From Gavia stellata (lineage: Eukaryota > Chordata > Aves > Gaviiformes > Gaviidae), in assembly GCF_030936135.1 (NCBI RefSeq), contig NC_082611.1, positions 8,757,001 to 8,821,000 on the forward strand: a DNA stretch of 64,000 nt, written 5' to 3'. The translations under genes and the position numbers were made by a program. Positions within the stretch are counted from its first letter, which is position 1. Each line of letters starts with the position of its first letter. Below the pieces are notes generated by a model. That model saw only the letters and a list, made by a program, of their open reading frames with translations, made no database searches and was not told where the DNA came from. Positions 39,901 to 47,700 of this stretch are shown one piece after another.

Positions 39901-40345
39901 GCCGGAGCGAACCCGCCTCGCACCCCCCCTCGCCTAAGCCTTCCCGGGCGCGGGGGCGCCCGCCGGGGCACAGAGCCCCCATTGTGGCCGCCGGCGAAAG
40001 GGCCAGCCCCCGCCGCGATGCTCCCCCGCTCCCGGCCGCTGCTCGGCACTCGCTGTTACGGTCGCTCCGCTCGGGCTGGCCCCTCAGCGCCCGGGCCAGG
40101 ACGGGGGCACAGCACGGCGGGCAGCTCCGCCCGGAGGGGAAGGGCGCGGAGGGGCCGCGGCGGCAGCAAATGTCACGGCCCGAGAGGCGGGCGAACCGCG
40201 GCCCGCGCCGGGAGCAGGGCGCCCCGGCCGCGAGCGCGCCTTCCTCAGCCCGCGGCGGCCAGGTGAGGGGCCGCGTCCCCCCCGCCGCGCCTCCGCGCAA
40301 GTCCCACCACTCACCGCCGCCGCCTCCGCCGCCCTCTTCGTCCAT
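758..40345 (-). CDS. CYTH3: Cytohesin-3 (GRP1), Arf guanine-nucleotide exchange factor; N-terminal 236 residues, 3' exons outside window
   Basis: Seen: eight exons at 40315-40345, 13693-13775, 13030-13094, 12537-12603, 8566-8684, 4545-4625, 2374-2486 and 758-906, all with AG/GT borders. They splice to an open frame of 708 nt (236 codons). Order: Gly-rich start (1-10), coiled coil (about 14-60), Sec7 domain (about 63 to the end of the visible part). The Sec7 motif [18 protein letters not shown] carries the catalytic glutamate at residue 160. Known: cytohesins exchange GDP for GTP on Arf1/Arf6; the PH domain, not visible here, recruits them to PIP3 at the plasma membrane. CYTH3 rather than CYTH1/2/4 is indicated by the start MDEEGGG, by [12 protein letters not shown], by [19 protein letters not shown] and by [14 protein letters not shown]. 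About 40% of the protein lies past the left edge. No frameshift or stop is seen. Confidence 0.96.
907..2373 (-). other. CYTH3 intron 7
   Basis: 1467-bp intron. Apart from the (CA)9 tract at 2325-2342 I see no recognisable repeat, RNA gene or coding exon. Confidence 0.9.
2325..2342. repeat. (CA)9 microsatellite
   Basis: Uninterrupted CA dinucleotides, preceded by alternating AT/CA sequence. It lies 31 bp inside CYTH3 intron 7 from the exon 7 donor, so the pre-mRNA carries (UG)9 close to a 5' splice site. Confidence 0.95.
2374..2486 (-). CDS. CYTH3: CYTH3 coding exon 7 (Sec7 catalytic motif)
   Basis: 113 nt encoding [20 protein letters not shown] and the [17 protein letters not shown] that follows (residues 149-186). 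It holds the invariant Glu of the Sec7 'glutamic finger' (Glu160 in this numbering), which displaces GDP and Mg2+ from Arf. The acceptor is ccttctgtag and the donor gttagt. A (CA)9 microsatellite lies 31 bp past the donor, read as (TG)9 on the transcribed strand. Confidence 0.96.
2487..4544 (-). other. CYTH3 intron 6
   Basis: 2058-bp AT-rich intron. Short open frames on either strand (for example 3258-3452 and 4023-4241 plus) have no recognisable domain and match chance length. Nothing else seen. Confidence 0.9.
4545..4625 (-). CDS. CYTH3: CYTH3 coding exon 6 (Sec7)
   Basis: 81 nt encoding the rest of Arg122 and [20 protein letters not shown] followed by NLVQALR. The acceptor is gtctttcatag and the donor gtgagt. 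The reading phase (2 in, 2 out) fits both neighbours. The block is near-identical to vertebrate cytohesins and forms the middle Sec7 helices leading to the hydrophobic groove that binds Arf switch regions. Confidence 0.95.
5014..5091. repeat. AT-rich tandem repeat, TAAGATTAATT-like units
   Basis: Several copies of an 11-12 bp TAAGATTAATT-like unit lie between 5024 and 5067. A 21-bp segment at 5014-5034 recurs at 5071-5091 with one mismatch. Looks like local replication slippage in intron 5. Confidence 0.8.
6525..6597 (+). mobile_element. CR1 LINE 3' end
   Basis: The stretch contains the conserved CR1 3'-terminal sequence: GGCAGGGGGGCTGGAACTAG, then GATCTTTAAGGTCCCTTCCA, ending near CCATTTTATGATTCTAAGAT. 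CR1 is the dominant non-LTR retrotransposon of birds and is usually 5'-truncated, as here. It lies antisense to CYTH3 in intron 5. No coding part remains. Confidence 0.93.
8566..8684 (-). CDS. CYTH3: CYTH3 coding exon 5 (Sec7)
   Basis: 119 nt encoding residues 83-121, starting [20 protein letters not shown] and continuing [19 protein letters not shown]. The acceptor is cttcctag and the donor gtaaaa. This is the first helical repeat of the Sec7 domain. The QNTAED stretch differs from the QSSPED of mammalian CYTH3. That loop is variable among cytohesins, so it does not argue against the assignment. Confidence 0.95.
8685..12536 (-). other. CYTH3 intron 4
   Basis: 3852-bp intron with several T/A homopolymer runs (near 10,235-10,260 and 10,520-10,535). 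Minus-strand frames of 115, 75 and 79 codons (9824-10171, 10268-10495, 11513-11752) are in the transcribed orientation. They lack recognisable domains and good paired splice sites, so I treat them as chance frames. Confidence 0.85.
12537..12603 (-). CDS. CYTH3: CYTH3 coding exon 4 (linker into Sec7)
   Basis: 67 nt after the acceptor acgtgtag, ending CCTAAGAAG before gtagag. It encodes the end of codon 60 (Ser) and [20 protein letters not shown] plus KK, through residue 82. This block joins the coiled coil to the first Sec7 helices. The [14 protein letters not shown] string is diagnostic for cytohesin-3 against its paralogues. The acceptor has a short pyrimidine tract. Confidence 0.95.
12604..13029 (-). 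other. CYTH3 intron 3
   Basis: 426-bp intron without recognisable repeats or coding sequence. Confidence 0.9.
13030..13094 (-). CDS. CYTH3: CYTH3 coding exon 3 (coiled coil)
   Basis: 65 nt encoding [20 protein letters not shown] plus the E and first part of S that follow, residues 39-59 and two bases of codon 60. The acceptor is ccttcttttggcag and the donor is gtaagt. It completes the N-terminal coiled coil. The intron just upstream carries a perfect 35-bp tandem duplication that covers the likely branch site (see the repeat at 13113-13182). Confidence 0.95.
13095..13692 (-). other. CYTH3 intron 2
   Basis: 598-bp intron. Its 3' end, next to exon 3, contains the 2 x 35-bp perfect tandem duplication. 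The remainder shows nothing notable. Confidence 0.92.
13113..13182. repeat. Perfect 2 x 35-bp tandem duplication at the exon 3 acceptor
   Basis: Positions 13113-13147 and 13148-13182 are identical over 35 bp. The nearer copy starts 19 bp upstream of the first base of exon 3 on the minus strand. Each unit holds a TTAAC sequence matching the yUnAy branch-site consensus. The candidate branch adenosines fall 27 and 62 nt before the exon. Complete identity suggests a recent event or an assembly artefact. Confidence 0.97.
13693..13775 (-). CDS. CYTH3: CYTH3 coding exon 2 (N-terminal helix)
   Basis: 83 nt between the acceptor tgctctattccag and a GGTAATT-type donor ending in GAG. It encodes residues 11-38, [20 protein letters not shown] followed by KELIDDIE. 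This is the first half of the heptad-rich coiled coil by which cytohesins dimerise and bind partners such as GRASP/tamalin (family knowledge). The exon ends in phase 0. Substitutions against mammalian CYTH3 appear conservative (for example SIEERE for SLEERE and NIRRR for DIRRR). Confidence 0.95.
13907..13928. repeat. G22 homopolymer
   Basis: Twenty-two consecutive G on the plus strand, hence C22 in the CYTH3 pre-mRNA, 132 bp upstream of the exon 2 acceptor. The tract could form a G-quadruplex on the plus strand. Exact length is likely unreliable in an assembly. Confidence 0.95.
15570..15587. repeat. A18 homopolymer
   Basis: Eighteen consecutive A in CYTH3 intron 1. No retrotransposon body recognised next to it. 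Confidence 0.9.
19894..19951. repeat. Perfect 2 x 29-bp tandem duplication
   Basis: 19894-19922 and 19923-19951 are identical. The unit starts TGGGCTTCTAATAATATGCG and ends GGGGAAAAA. Located deep in CYTH3 intron 1. Confidence 0.96.
21709..21728. repeat. 20-bp perfect palindrome
   Basis: ATATGCATGGCCATGCATAT reads identically on both strands. It could be a dimeric transcription-factor site or chance. No neighbouring gene feature explains it. Confidence 0.9.
22312..22334. repeat. C-rich low-complexity tract
   Basis: CCCCCACCCCCCCCCCACCC followed by CCC. Low-complexity sequence in intron 1 with G-quadruplex potential on the minus (transcribed-product) strand. Confidence 0.9.
23088..23130 (-). 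mobile_element. Possible degenerate CR1 3' end (reverse orientation)
   Basis: The stretch resembles the reverse complement of a CR1 3' end: AGAATTATA, then AGAATGGGATGGAAAGGGAC, parallel to the usual AGAATCATAGAATGG...GGAAGGGAC. Similarity fades after about 40 bp, so the call is tentative. It lies in CYTH3 intron 1, in the sense orientation of that gene. Confidence 0.4.
28479..28496. repeat. A18 homopolymer
   Basis: Eighteen consecutive A in intron 1. No element body recognised. Confidence 0.9.
28912..28927. repeat. C16 homopolymer
   Basis: Sixteen consecutive C on the plus strand in intron 1; G16 in the CYTH3 pre-mRNA. Confidence 0.93.
37845..37955 (+). mobile_element. MIR-like CORE-SINE remnant
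   Basis: The segment runs GACCCCATTTGACAAATAAG, GGAACTGAAGCACAG, then later GGCAGAACTGAACTGGGA. It follows the MIR consensus order: CCCCATTTTACAGATGAGG, AAACTGAGGCACAGAG, then GGCAGAGCTGGGATT. The middle (the 'GACTTGCCCAAGGTCAC' part) is diverged or deleted. MIRs are ancient tRNA-derived SINEs that survive at low copy in birds. Located in CYTH3 intron 1 about 2.4 kb from exon 1. Confidence 0.72.
39325..39385 (-). mobile_element. Degenerate CR1 fragment
   Basis: GCAGTCCATCCAGTCAATCC followed by CACTGCCCCAAGGCAGGATC resembles the reverse complement of the CR1 3' region (CATCCAGTCCAACCCC...CAAGGCAGGATCACCTA). It lies just outside the CpG island in CYTH3 intron 1. The terminal CR1 repeats are not preserved. 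Confidence 0.6.
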
Positions 40346-41340
40346 GTTGGGGCCGCAGGCAGGGCGCTCCGCAACGGCCGCGGCTGAGGGAGGCCCGGGG
40401 CTCGCTCCGCTCGCTCGGCGCCCCCTCCGCGGCGCTCGGCGCCTCGTGGCCGCTTCTCCTCCACCGCCGCCGCCGCGCTCTGCCGCCGCGCTCCTCTGCC
40501 CTGTCCCTCTCCGCCCAGCCCTGCCTCAGCCCCGGCGGCAGCCGCCGCCTCGGCCCAGCCGCCCGCCCCTCTCATGTGACCCGCGGAGGGGCGGAGGGGG
40601 GAAGGCAGGCCCGGCCGGCCCTGCGCCGCCACCCTCGCCGCCACAGGGTCGCCGGCCGCCGCCGTGCTGCCTCCTCCCCTCAGGGGGCGGCAGCTCCCTA
40701 GCCGTGCCCTGCGGCAGAGCGGGCCCGGAGCGGGCAGCCTCCCTCCCGCCTCTCCTTTTCGGTGTCCCCGCCCCGGCAGGTTTCGCACGGCGCGGCCTAG
40801 CAGCGTTGAGGCCCCTCAAAGGGCTTCCCCGTGGGTTGTCGGGGGCCGCTAGGGCGGGCACGGGGTGGCCAGGGCGGGAAGGGGGCGAGGGCGGCGGTCG
40901 GGGAGCGGGAGGAGCCTGGCCTGCGGGGCACCCGCTGAGGAGCAGCCGGAGGGCGATGGCGGGAGGGGCTGAGGGGAGCCGTCGAGTCAGGTGGGTTTCA
41001 TGTCGGTTGGGGTTGTCTCTTGGGGTCTGCGGTCGCCAGAAAATGTCTGCAGAGCCGCTGACTCTTTTGGAGGGGTCTAAAGGGAGGGAAAAGAGCGGGA
41101 GGTGACAGGAGGGCCAGGGCTGAGGTGTCCTGAGGCCGCATCTTGAAGGGGGACGAGCTGGGTTGAAGTCTATGAAAAGGAGCCTGAGGCATATGGTGTT
41201 TCTGCACGTTTTCTGCTGATTCTTGCGTGCTCCTTGTTCTTGGGTCCGGTGCGGTGCTGGAGGGGTGCTGGGTGCTTCCCCTGCCGCAGGGGTCATGAAG
41301 AGCCTTGCGTGTAAATGGGACTGATCCCCGTATGCGGCGC
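39520..41340. promoter_or_regulatory. CYTH3: CpG island with CYTH3 promoter and first exon
   Basis: Abrupt change to GC-rich, CpG-dense sequence with many CCGCCC/GGGCGG boxes and no evident TATA box, surrounding the CYTH3 start codon at 40343-40345. The transcription start should lie upstream, in the 40346-40700 area, but cannot be fixed from sequence. Broad, TATA-less CpG-island promoters are usual for widely expressed genes such as cytohesins and may fire in both directions. The long overlapping open frames here (up to 487 codons) follow from scarcity of AT-rich stop codons. Boundaries are approximate. Confidence 0.9.
40315..40345 (-). CDS. CYTH3: CYTH3 coding exon 1 (start codon)
   Basis: The ATG at 40343-40345 has A at -3 and G at +4, a strong initiation context. 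It is followed by GAC GAA GAG and a run of glycine codons, mostly GGC. The exon contributes 31 nt (10 codons plus one base) and ends at a GTGAGT donor. The encoded [10 protein letters not shown] matches the MDEDGGG-type start of vertebrate cytohesin-3. The leftover G joins TG of exon 2 to give Val11. The GGC run could vary in length between alleles or assemblies. Confidence 0.93.
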
Positions 41341-44300
41341 AGGGTTTTGCATTGGTGTGTATTGTCTGTGTTGGTAACAGGAAGGATTTGCCTACTTACT
41401 GCCCTAGGAATCAAAGTATCTGTGGGATTTCCTAAGTCCTCAGTAAAGATCTGTGGGATACCACAGGAGTAGGGATATCAGCAGCCTCCAAAGTCTGTAA
41501 AGGTAAGCAGAAGTGTGCTGGCACAGGCCACTCTTCCTTCCTTCCTTCCTTCCTTCCTTCCTTCCTTGGCACCACCCCTCTTTATTTTTTTAAAACCTTT
41601 GGTGTCAAAATTTTACTCAGATAGGAAGCTGTGGGAGGAAAGGGTCAGCCAACAGGAAAATATCAGGTTTTTCATTTTCCTCTTGTAGGCTGGCATGGGA
41701 CAGAGCACCATCTAGGAAGCTGTGTCAGGAGCACTCACCTCTTGACACCGCTGCTAATAGGTGGTTATTACAGCCCATTTTGCTGAGAGCTGAGGTTTGG
41801 CTCTGACAGCTGCTCTGGCAATAAAGCGTTTTAACTCATCTAGAAATTGTAAACATCACAAACCATCACCAAAATACTCCTCTGTATTTCGTATTTTAAA
41901 TGAAACATTGTTATAAGTTTAGTAAGTTAGTGTATAAAAAGGATATGATTACATAAAACAGAAGCATTACCTTGGTAAGAGATTTATTTTGAAATATGTA
42001 TCTATAAAGTGCAATTACAGGGTGGCTTTAAAATAAGTCTGAATGTACATGAACTGACAGTGGGTTTTGAATATTTTTGCACACTGAGCAAACTGTTAAT
42101 TTACATTAGAGGGGAATCTGGGTCATGAGAAAAATTTCTAATTTTATAATTGATCACAGATTGTTTGCTTTAATTTCATCTGTGTTGTTTTACACCTTTG
42201 TATAAAATATATTCCTTTCTTTTGTTGCTTTTGTTTGTCAATATCATTTTTTTCCTTCCTTCCTATATTTCAATATAACTTAATGTATTTTTGCTATAAG
42301 GAAAATTCTAGTGCAAAATAAAAGATAGCCCAATCACTAGTTCTAATAGCAAACAGTGAGCCATGGAGAACAGTCCTCATCCCACCAATTTAGTGCAAAA
42401 TTCCTGTTGACTTCATGGAAGCAATAGTAGGTTTTTAAATTATCCAAATTAATAGCAAAGATAAAAATGATTTTGTGATGCAAGCAAGATAGATAGGAAA
42501 AAAAGTCTGTCCCAGTTATAAGTGATCAGTTGGGATATTTTATGTAAACTTAATGGTGAAATCAAACAATTCCAAACTTGTGAGATAAGCAAAATGTTCT
42601 TTATTAAAACTTCATTATTAACTTGAGCAAACAGCTAAATTTTCAGTATTTTGCATTATTGACTATGTAACTTACTCTGTTGTAACTTTGAAATATATGT
42701 CATTCAGTACTCTCTCAAGGAAAATCTGTTCTTTCCAGTCCCATTTTCGTAGGATGACTTATTAATGATATATAATACAAGACAGTATTGAAATTATAGT
42801 GTCTTCTTCAAGGCTGTATGTCTCTGAAATGATGGCAGATACTCCTTAAAACTTGAAATTTTCATATGTATTGTGTATATTATAAAGAGACTTACTTTTG
42901 CATAGGCCAGATCCTACAAGTGTTCTAGGCATAAAACTGTTAGTTCTGTGTACAAGGTGCTTACTGGACAAAGCCGTTTGATCTTCAGGTGAGATGCGTG
43001 ATTGATAGAAACTTTTAAGATCAAACCTTTTACCTTGTCGTCTCATTTTCCTGTGTATAAAATAAGTCTCATGTCTGGCTAGGTCAGGAATAAATTTTCT
43101 GAAAATGTACAAAATCAACTAAAGAATTACAATCATAGTCCTACATTATAGCTATAGTAGTTCTACCATAGCAGAAATACACTGTAGTTTTTGGTAATTC
43201 AACAGTAACAATACCACTATCATTAAATGCTGAGTAGTTCCTTACTAACGAAGATGCCAGGTAGTAAGACAGGTTACAATCTCAGCAAATTTTAGGATAC
43301 ACTCTGATATACCATTTCCTACTCGTGAATAATTCTCTCGCATCTACTTTGTTTTCTGGAACTTTGATCATTCTTCCATTTTGAAATACATATGAATTTT
43401 ATTTTTCTCTCCATATTAATAAGGGTTTCAATCAACAGTTTTCAAAAGATTGCTTGATCTTCTTTTTTTTTTTTTTTCCTTTCTTGCAGTCCCTTCTGTA
43501 GTCATAGCTCTATTTTTATCACAAGTATGTTTTGCCCGTTTTATATCCACAAGTTTCACCTTCTGTGTTGGAAGAACTTCATAGTCTGTCATTCGTGTAA
43601 ACAATAGTCTAATAGCTAGTCTGTTTAAATTATTTTTAGGGAAAAATTGGGCTTTCTCCAAAAACTGCTGTTGCAGGGTTGATTCCTTAATGATAAATAT
43701 GGTTATTTGCTGAATTTTCAGGTAATACACTTTGTCTTTTTTTTTTTTTTCCTCTTTGGATAGTTTAGTATCTGTTTTGATTCAGTTTCTACTAAGTAGT
43801 AATTTAGCATGTCATTTTTTGTTTTAAGGGGTCAGGAGCACATCTGTTATGACATTTGTCCCTACACAGAGAGTCAGTGAAGACAGCTGAATCCCTTGCA
43901 TCATATTTTTGTGGTCTGAAAGGCTCATAAAAAGCTCTGTTGGTTATCACATCCTTTCCTCAGCAAGAGTGGATTCCCTTTTTTCTGGATTGCTCTTTAT
44001 TGGTTAATGGAAATTCTGAGAAAACACTTTCATTATTCAGCTTCAGTTTACTTGTAGAAAGAAATAAGCTTAATCATACTCTGGTAAGTTTCCTCTTTCA
44101 GTAATGTAAATGTTTTAGTGATGTAAAATTCCGTTTTATGATGATAGATTTCTCAAAATTTTTCTTTCTAATCAAAAGCGTGAACTATGATGATGTTCAT
44201 TACGTGGCTAGTAATTGGAAAGTAGATAATAACATTGTATTCAAAGACAAGAAATACAATTCTGAATTTTCTCAATGCAGAAAGAAATAAAGTAACTGCT

Positions 44301-44570
44301 GTTGTGCCATCAGATTAGATGTCAGTATCAGACACTGACAGATGAGGTGGAGATGGAATAATGCACTTTACTGTTGGAAGGAAGAAAGAATCTTTAAAAT
44401 CTTATTTAAGGAGCTAGTCATCCTGCATGCAGGTAGTCCCGTTTCATGCGTTCAGTCGAGACATGGCTAATTTGCAAGTCTGGGTTATTGTGAATTCTGT
44501 TAGACTTGGTAAGAAGGATTTTATAGTTACCTTTAAGGAGAACAGTTAATCTCAAAGACACGAACATCAG
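41341..44570. other. Intergenic sequence upstream of CYTH3
   Basis: After the CpG island the sequence returns to AT-rich, with the CTTC microsatellite at 41533-41567. Within about 42.76-44.07 kb on the minus strand there is a run of open segments with splice-like borders, discussed as a weak finding. No gene is called. Confidence 0.7.
41533..41567. repeat. (CTTC)n microsatellite
   Basis: About nine uninterrupted CTTC units, just beyond the CpG island upstream of CYTH3. Length polymorphism is likely. Confidence 0.95.
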
Positions 44571-44727
44571 TTGTGGATGCCCCAGTCCTGGAAGTGTTCA
44601 AGGCCAGGTTGGACGGGGTTTGAGCAACCTGGTCTAGTGGAAGGTGTCCCTGCCCATGGCAGGGAGGTTGTAACTAGATGATCTTTAAGGTCCCTTCCAA
44701 TCCATACCATTCTATCATTCTATGATC
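44571..44727 (+). mobile_element. CR1 LINE 3' end
   Basis: About 157 bp of CR1: TTGTGGATGCCCCAGTCCTG at the 5' end, then AGGCCAGGTTGGACGGGGTT, TCCCTGCCCATGGCAGGGAG, GATCTTTAAGGTCCCTTCCA, ending in the ATTCTATGAT-type terminal repeats. It is 5'-truncated with no coding capacity. Better preserved and longer than the copy at 6.5 kb. Confidence 0.95.
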
Positions 44728-47700
44728 TTTCCAGTCTTAAGAATACATTCTTAAAGAATATTGATACATCTTGAAGAACACAGATGTTGTGCAACATTTT
44801 GTAAACTAGAATTATTTGGTTGATTTTACTAGTTGCTCACTTAAATGCTCACATTTTTAGAAAAATTATGCAAGCATTACATTTCCTAAGACAATTATCG
44901 TGTTGATAGTCAGAATCACTGTCATTGATACTCAGCCATTGTATTAGAGAATATTTTTGTTTCAAATTTAGACGATCAAACAATTTTTATTTTTGAAGAA
45001 GCATTGCCTAATAGTTTCCAGGCAGGAAGGTCTTAGTTCATCATCATGTCCTTCTTTTCCTATTTTTTTGTATTTATCAGTACTTGAATAATCTGGTATT
45101 CTTAAACCCCTAAGGCAAACTCTTTGACTTCCTCTGTCTGGCAGACAGGTTTTAGCCATGTATTGTTTCTTAAAATGTTTATGCTGTCACACATATCATA
45201 TTTGCTGCAGCTGGAAAAATACATTTATAGAAAATCCTGTTTGCTGGTTGTCTTAACGATTTCAAAAGTGCTTGCACCTTTCATTTAGTCCAAAAAATTT
45301 TACAGGCAAGTATTTCATATTGCTTTGGGGAACATCAAAGCTGAAGCTTAGCAAGTCAAACATCTTTTATGAATGAATAGGAAGCTTCTTTCCTTAAAAT
45401 AGCCCAAAACCCCAAAGTTAAAGATGCCTCTCTTCTAAGAATTTTGCATGGGTTTTTATTGACATGAACTTTTAAATCATATTCTGAATTTTATTTGCAG
45501 CTTATTTCAAATTCCAATTCTTGACATGTTTTGAGGGTTTTTTTTTTAAAGACTTCTAAATGAGCTTAATCTACTCCTAGCATCAAATATTACTGGTTTT
45601 GGAAGTCAGTGCTTGTTTCCATTGTATAACACTGATAGGGCCACTGGTGAGGCATTGAGTAAAGAACACCAGAATGTCCCATTGAGGAAAACCAAATGCA
45701 TTAAAAATTTTGGAGGTCCACCAACTCTGTAATGCTTATGATCTGAAATATGCTTTGCATTAGAACTTGTTCTACCTGTATTAATTATGTATAGTACTAG
45801 ACACAAACAGGATGCTTTCTAGCATGAAAGCTGTGCCTAAAATAACAGAAAAAGAGGACTTGGATTCAAAGGACATGGGCTGAAACAGATCATGAGTAGA
45901 ATTTTGCATGAAGCTTGAGAGGGTTTTTCTATCTCAGGAAAATGAAAGAGCTTGATGTAAAGTAATTCTCCAAAGGAGAGTGTACTGATTAAGGCCAGAC
46001 TCTGGTCCCGCCTTGAGAAGTAGCCACAGTCTGTGAATTCACCACTGCTGGCGAACTCCAGCTTGGGATGGGTAAATGTATTATCGCATACCACTCTCCA
46101 GTCTTACCAAGGCCTGAGAATTTGAAATTTCTAATTTGTTCTACACTGGGAGCTGTAGCTGGGCTGCAAACCATACATGAGTCCTGCTCTCATGCATATG
46201 GCAGCAGTTAAGGGTTTTATTATAGTAGTGCTGATAACAGGGGAGGCCCCCACAGTTCCTTTCTCCTCCCCGCCCAGAGAAGTCTTCTTAAACAACTCCA
46301 CAGTGTAACAGGGCTGGCATCCTGCAGTACATATTGCAGCCAAGTGACAAGCTGGACTCGCTCATGACATAGTGTTAGAAGTGTTAGACCAGGTGCGCTT
46401 GTTGATTCATCAGTGAGCATCTGAAATGCAATTGCATATCTCCACGTGAGCTGGCTCAAATCTTGCTGCTGGCTAGTCAGCAGTGCAGAAATCTGGGTTT
46501 AATAAATATGGAACCATAAATTTAGATAGGAGCAGGAACTGGCAACTAATGATGGTGACTTTTAGTGCCCTCTCAGCTGTTCATGCAACCGTTTGCAAAA
46601 CCATGCTGTAAATCTGATCACTCAATCCAGATTTTAGAAGTTCTGTCTAAAATAATCATTTTTAACCAGAATTATTCCATTGATTAAGTTCACACTCTGG
46701 TCCCACAAACAGTTGCATTGGCACAATTGCAGCACTGGTAGACTGCGACACACAGATGGTGTGGAAAGAAGGCAGGCAGGCTGCTGGATAGCTATTTTGT
46801 CAGTGGGAACAACATCCCTGCATAATTATAACCTTATTCTGAGCCACAGACTCTCCATCAATTTCACTTTCTGATCCCTCATGCTCAGCCCTTCTCAAAC
46901 TGTGCCTATAGTCAGACTTACATGCTTGTTAATGTCTGATCTGCGCAATACTAGATCATCTAATGGTAGTAAACTGATCGAGATCAAATATGAGCATGTA
47001 ATTGCATTCCTGTCAAGCTTAGCCAGCTATGAGTTACAGTGTTTAGACCAAACTTTATCCTGGCTTTATGCCGGCAGCAGGAAGACAAATGATACCAACT
47101 CTAATGTAAAATCATCAGGAGTAAAACCACTCTCCACTCCTTGTTTTGTGAGGGTTTTGTTTTATAAATAACTTTGTACTGGTGGGTTGAATTTGTACAA
47201 AGAATTTTGTGCCATGTTGCCATCCAAAACCTAAATTTACTTTATCATGAAATTGCAGTTGTATACTGGTAAGAGTATGCCTTCAGCTTCTCTTGTAGGT
47301 TATTTTTGAATACATAGCTCCTGTTGAGTCCAGGTGCAAAGGAGAGGTGATTCTTTGTTACAAGGTGATGTGTAATATTTTAAATTCTTACTGTCTCTAA
47401 CCAAGAAAGGTGCCTATTTATTCCAACTGCTGCAGTTAGAAAGAAACACACAAGGTCTGAGGCAGAAAAAGGTCACTTAAATCCTTTCCTTCTCTCGGCT
47501 ATACGTACTATTTTATTCCTTTCACATCTTCATGGATGTAAGAATAATCCCATATACTTCTATACCAAAACAAAAAGGTTTTGCTATTTTCTTACCATAA
47601 GAAGTGTACTTTTAATCTAACAAGCAGATCTTCACCCTAATTGTCTTTCTCTTGCTATATTTCTCTTTATAGCCTTAAAGAAAGAAAAACTGTCTCTAAG

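Larger units (their letters stand above)
13776..40314 (-). other. CYTH3 intron 1 (26.5 kb)
   Basis: Very long first intron between the promoter-proximal exon and exon 2. It holds a G22 run, several homopolymer and C-rich runs, a 2 x 29-bp duplication, a 20-bp palindrome, a probable degenerate CR1 near 23.1 kb, a MIR-like SINE near 37.9 kb, a degenerate CR1 near 39.3 kb, and the downstream half of the CpG island. Many short frames occur on both strands; none shows a recognisable domain. Elsewhere I see nothing beyond AT-rich non-coding DNA. Confidence 0.88.

Noticed and set aside
39728..40345. 205-codon minus-strand frame beginning at the CYTH3 ATG
   Set aside because: Only the first 31 nt are coding. 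A clean GTGAGT donor follows and joins in phase to exon 2; the rest is reading into the intron.
39642..41105. 487-codon plus-strand open frame
   Set aside because: Lies wholly in the CpG island, is low-complexity Pro/Arg/Ala/Gly/Ser in translation, and overlaps the real CYTH3 first exon on the other strand. Explained by lack of stop codons in GC-rich DNA.
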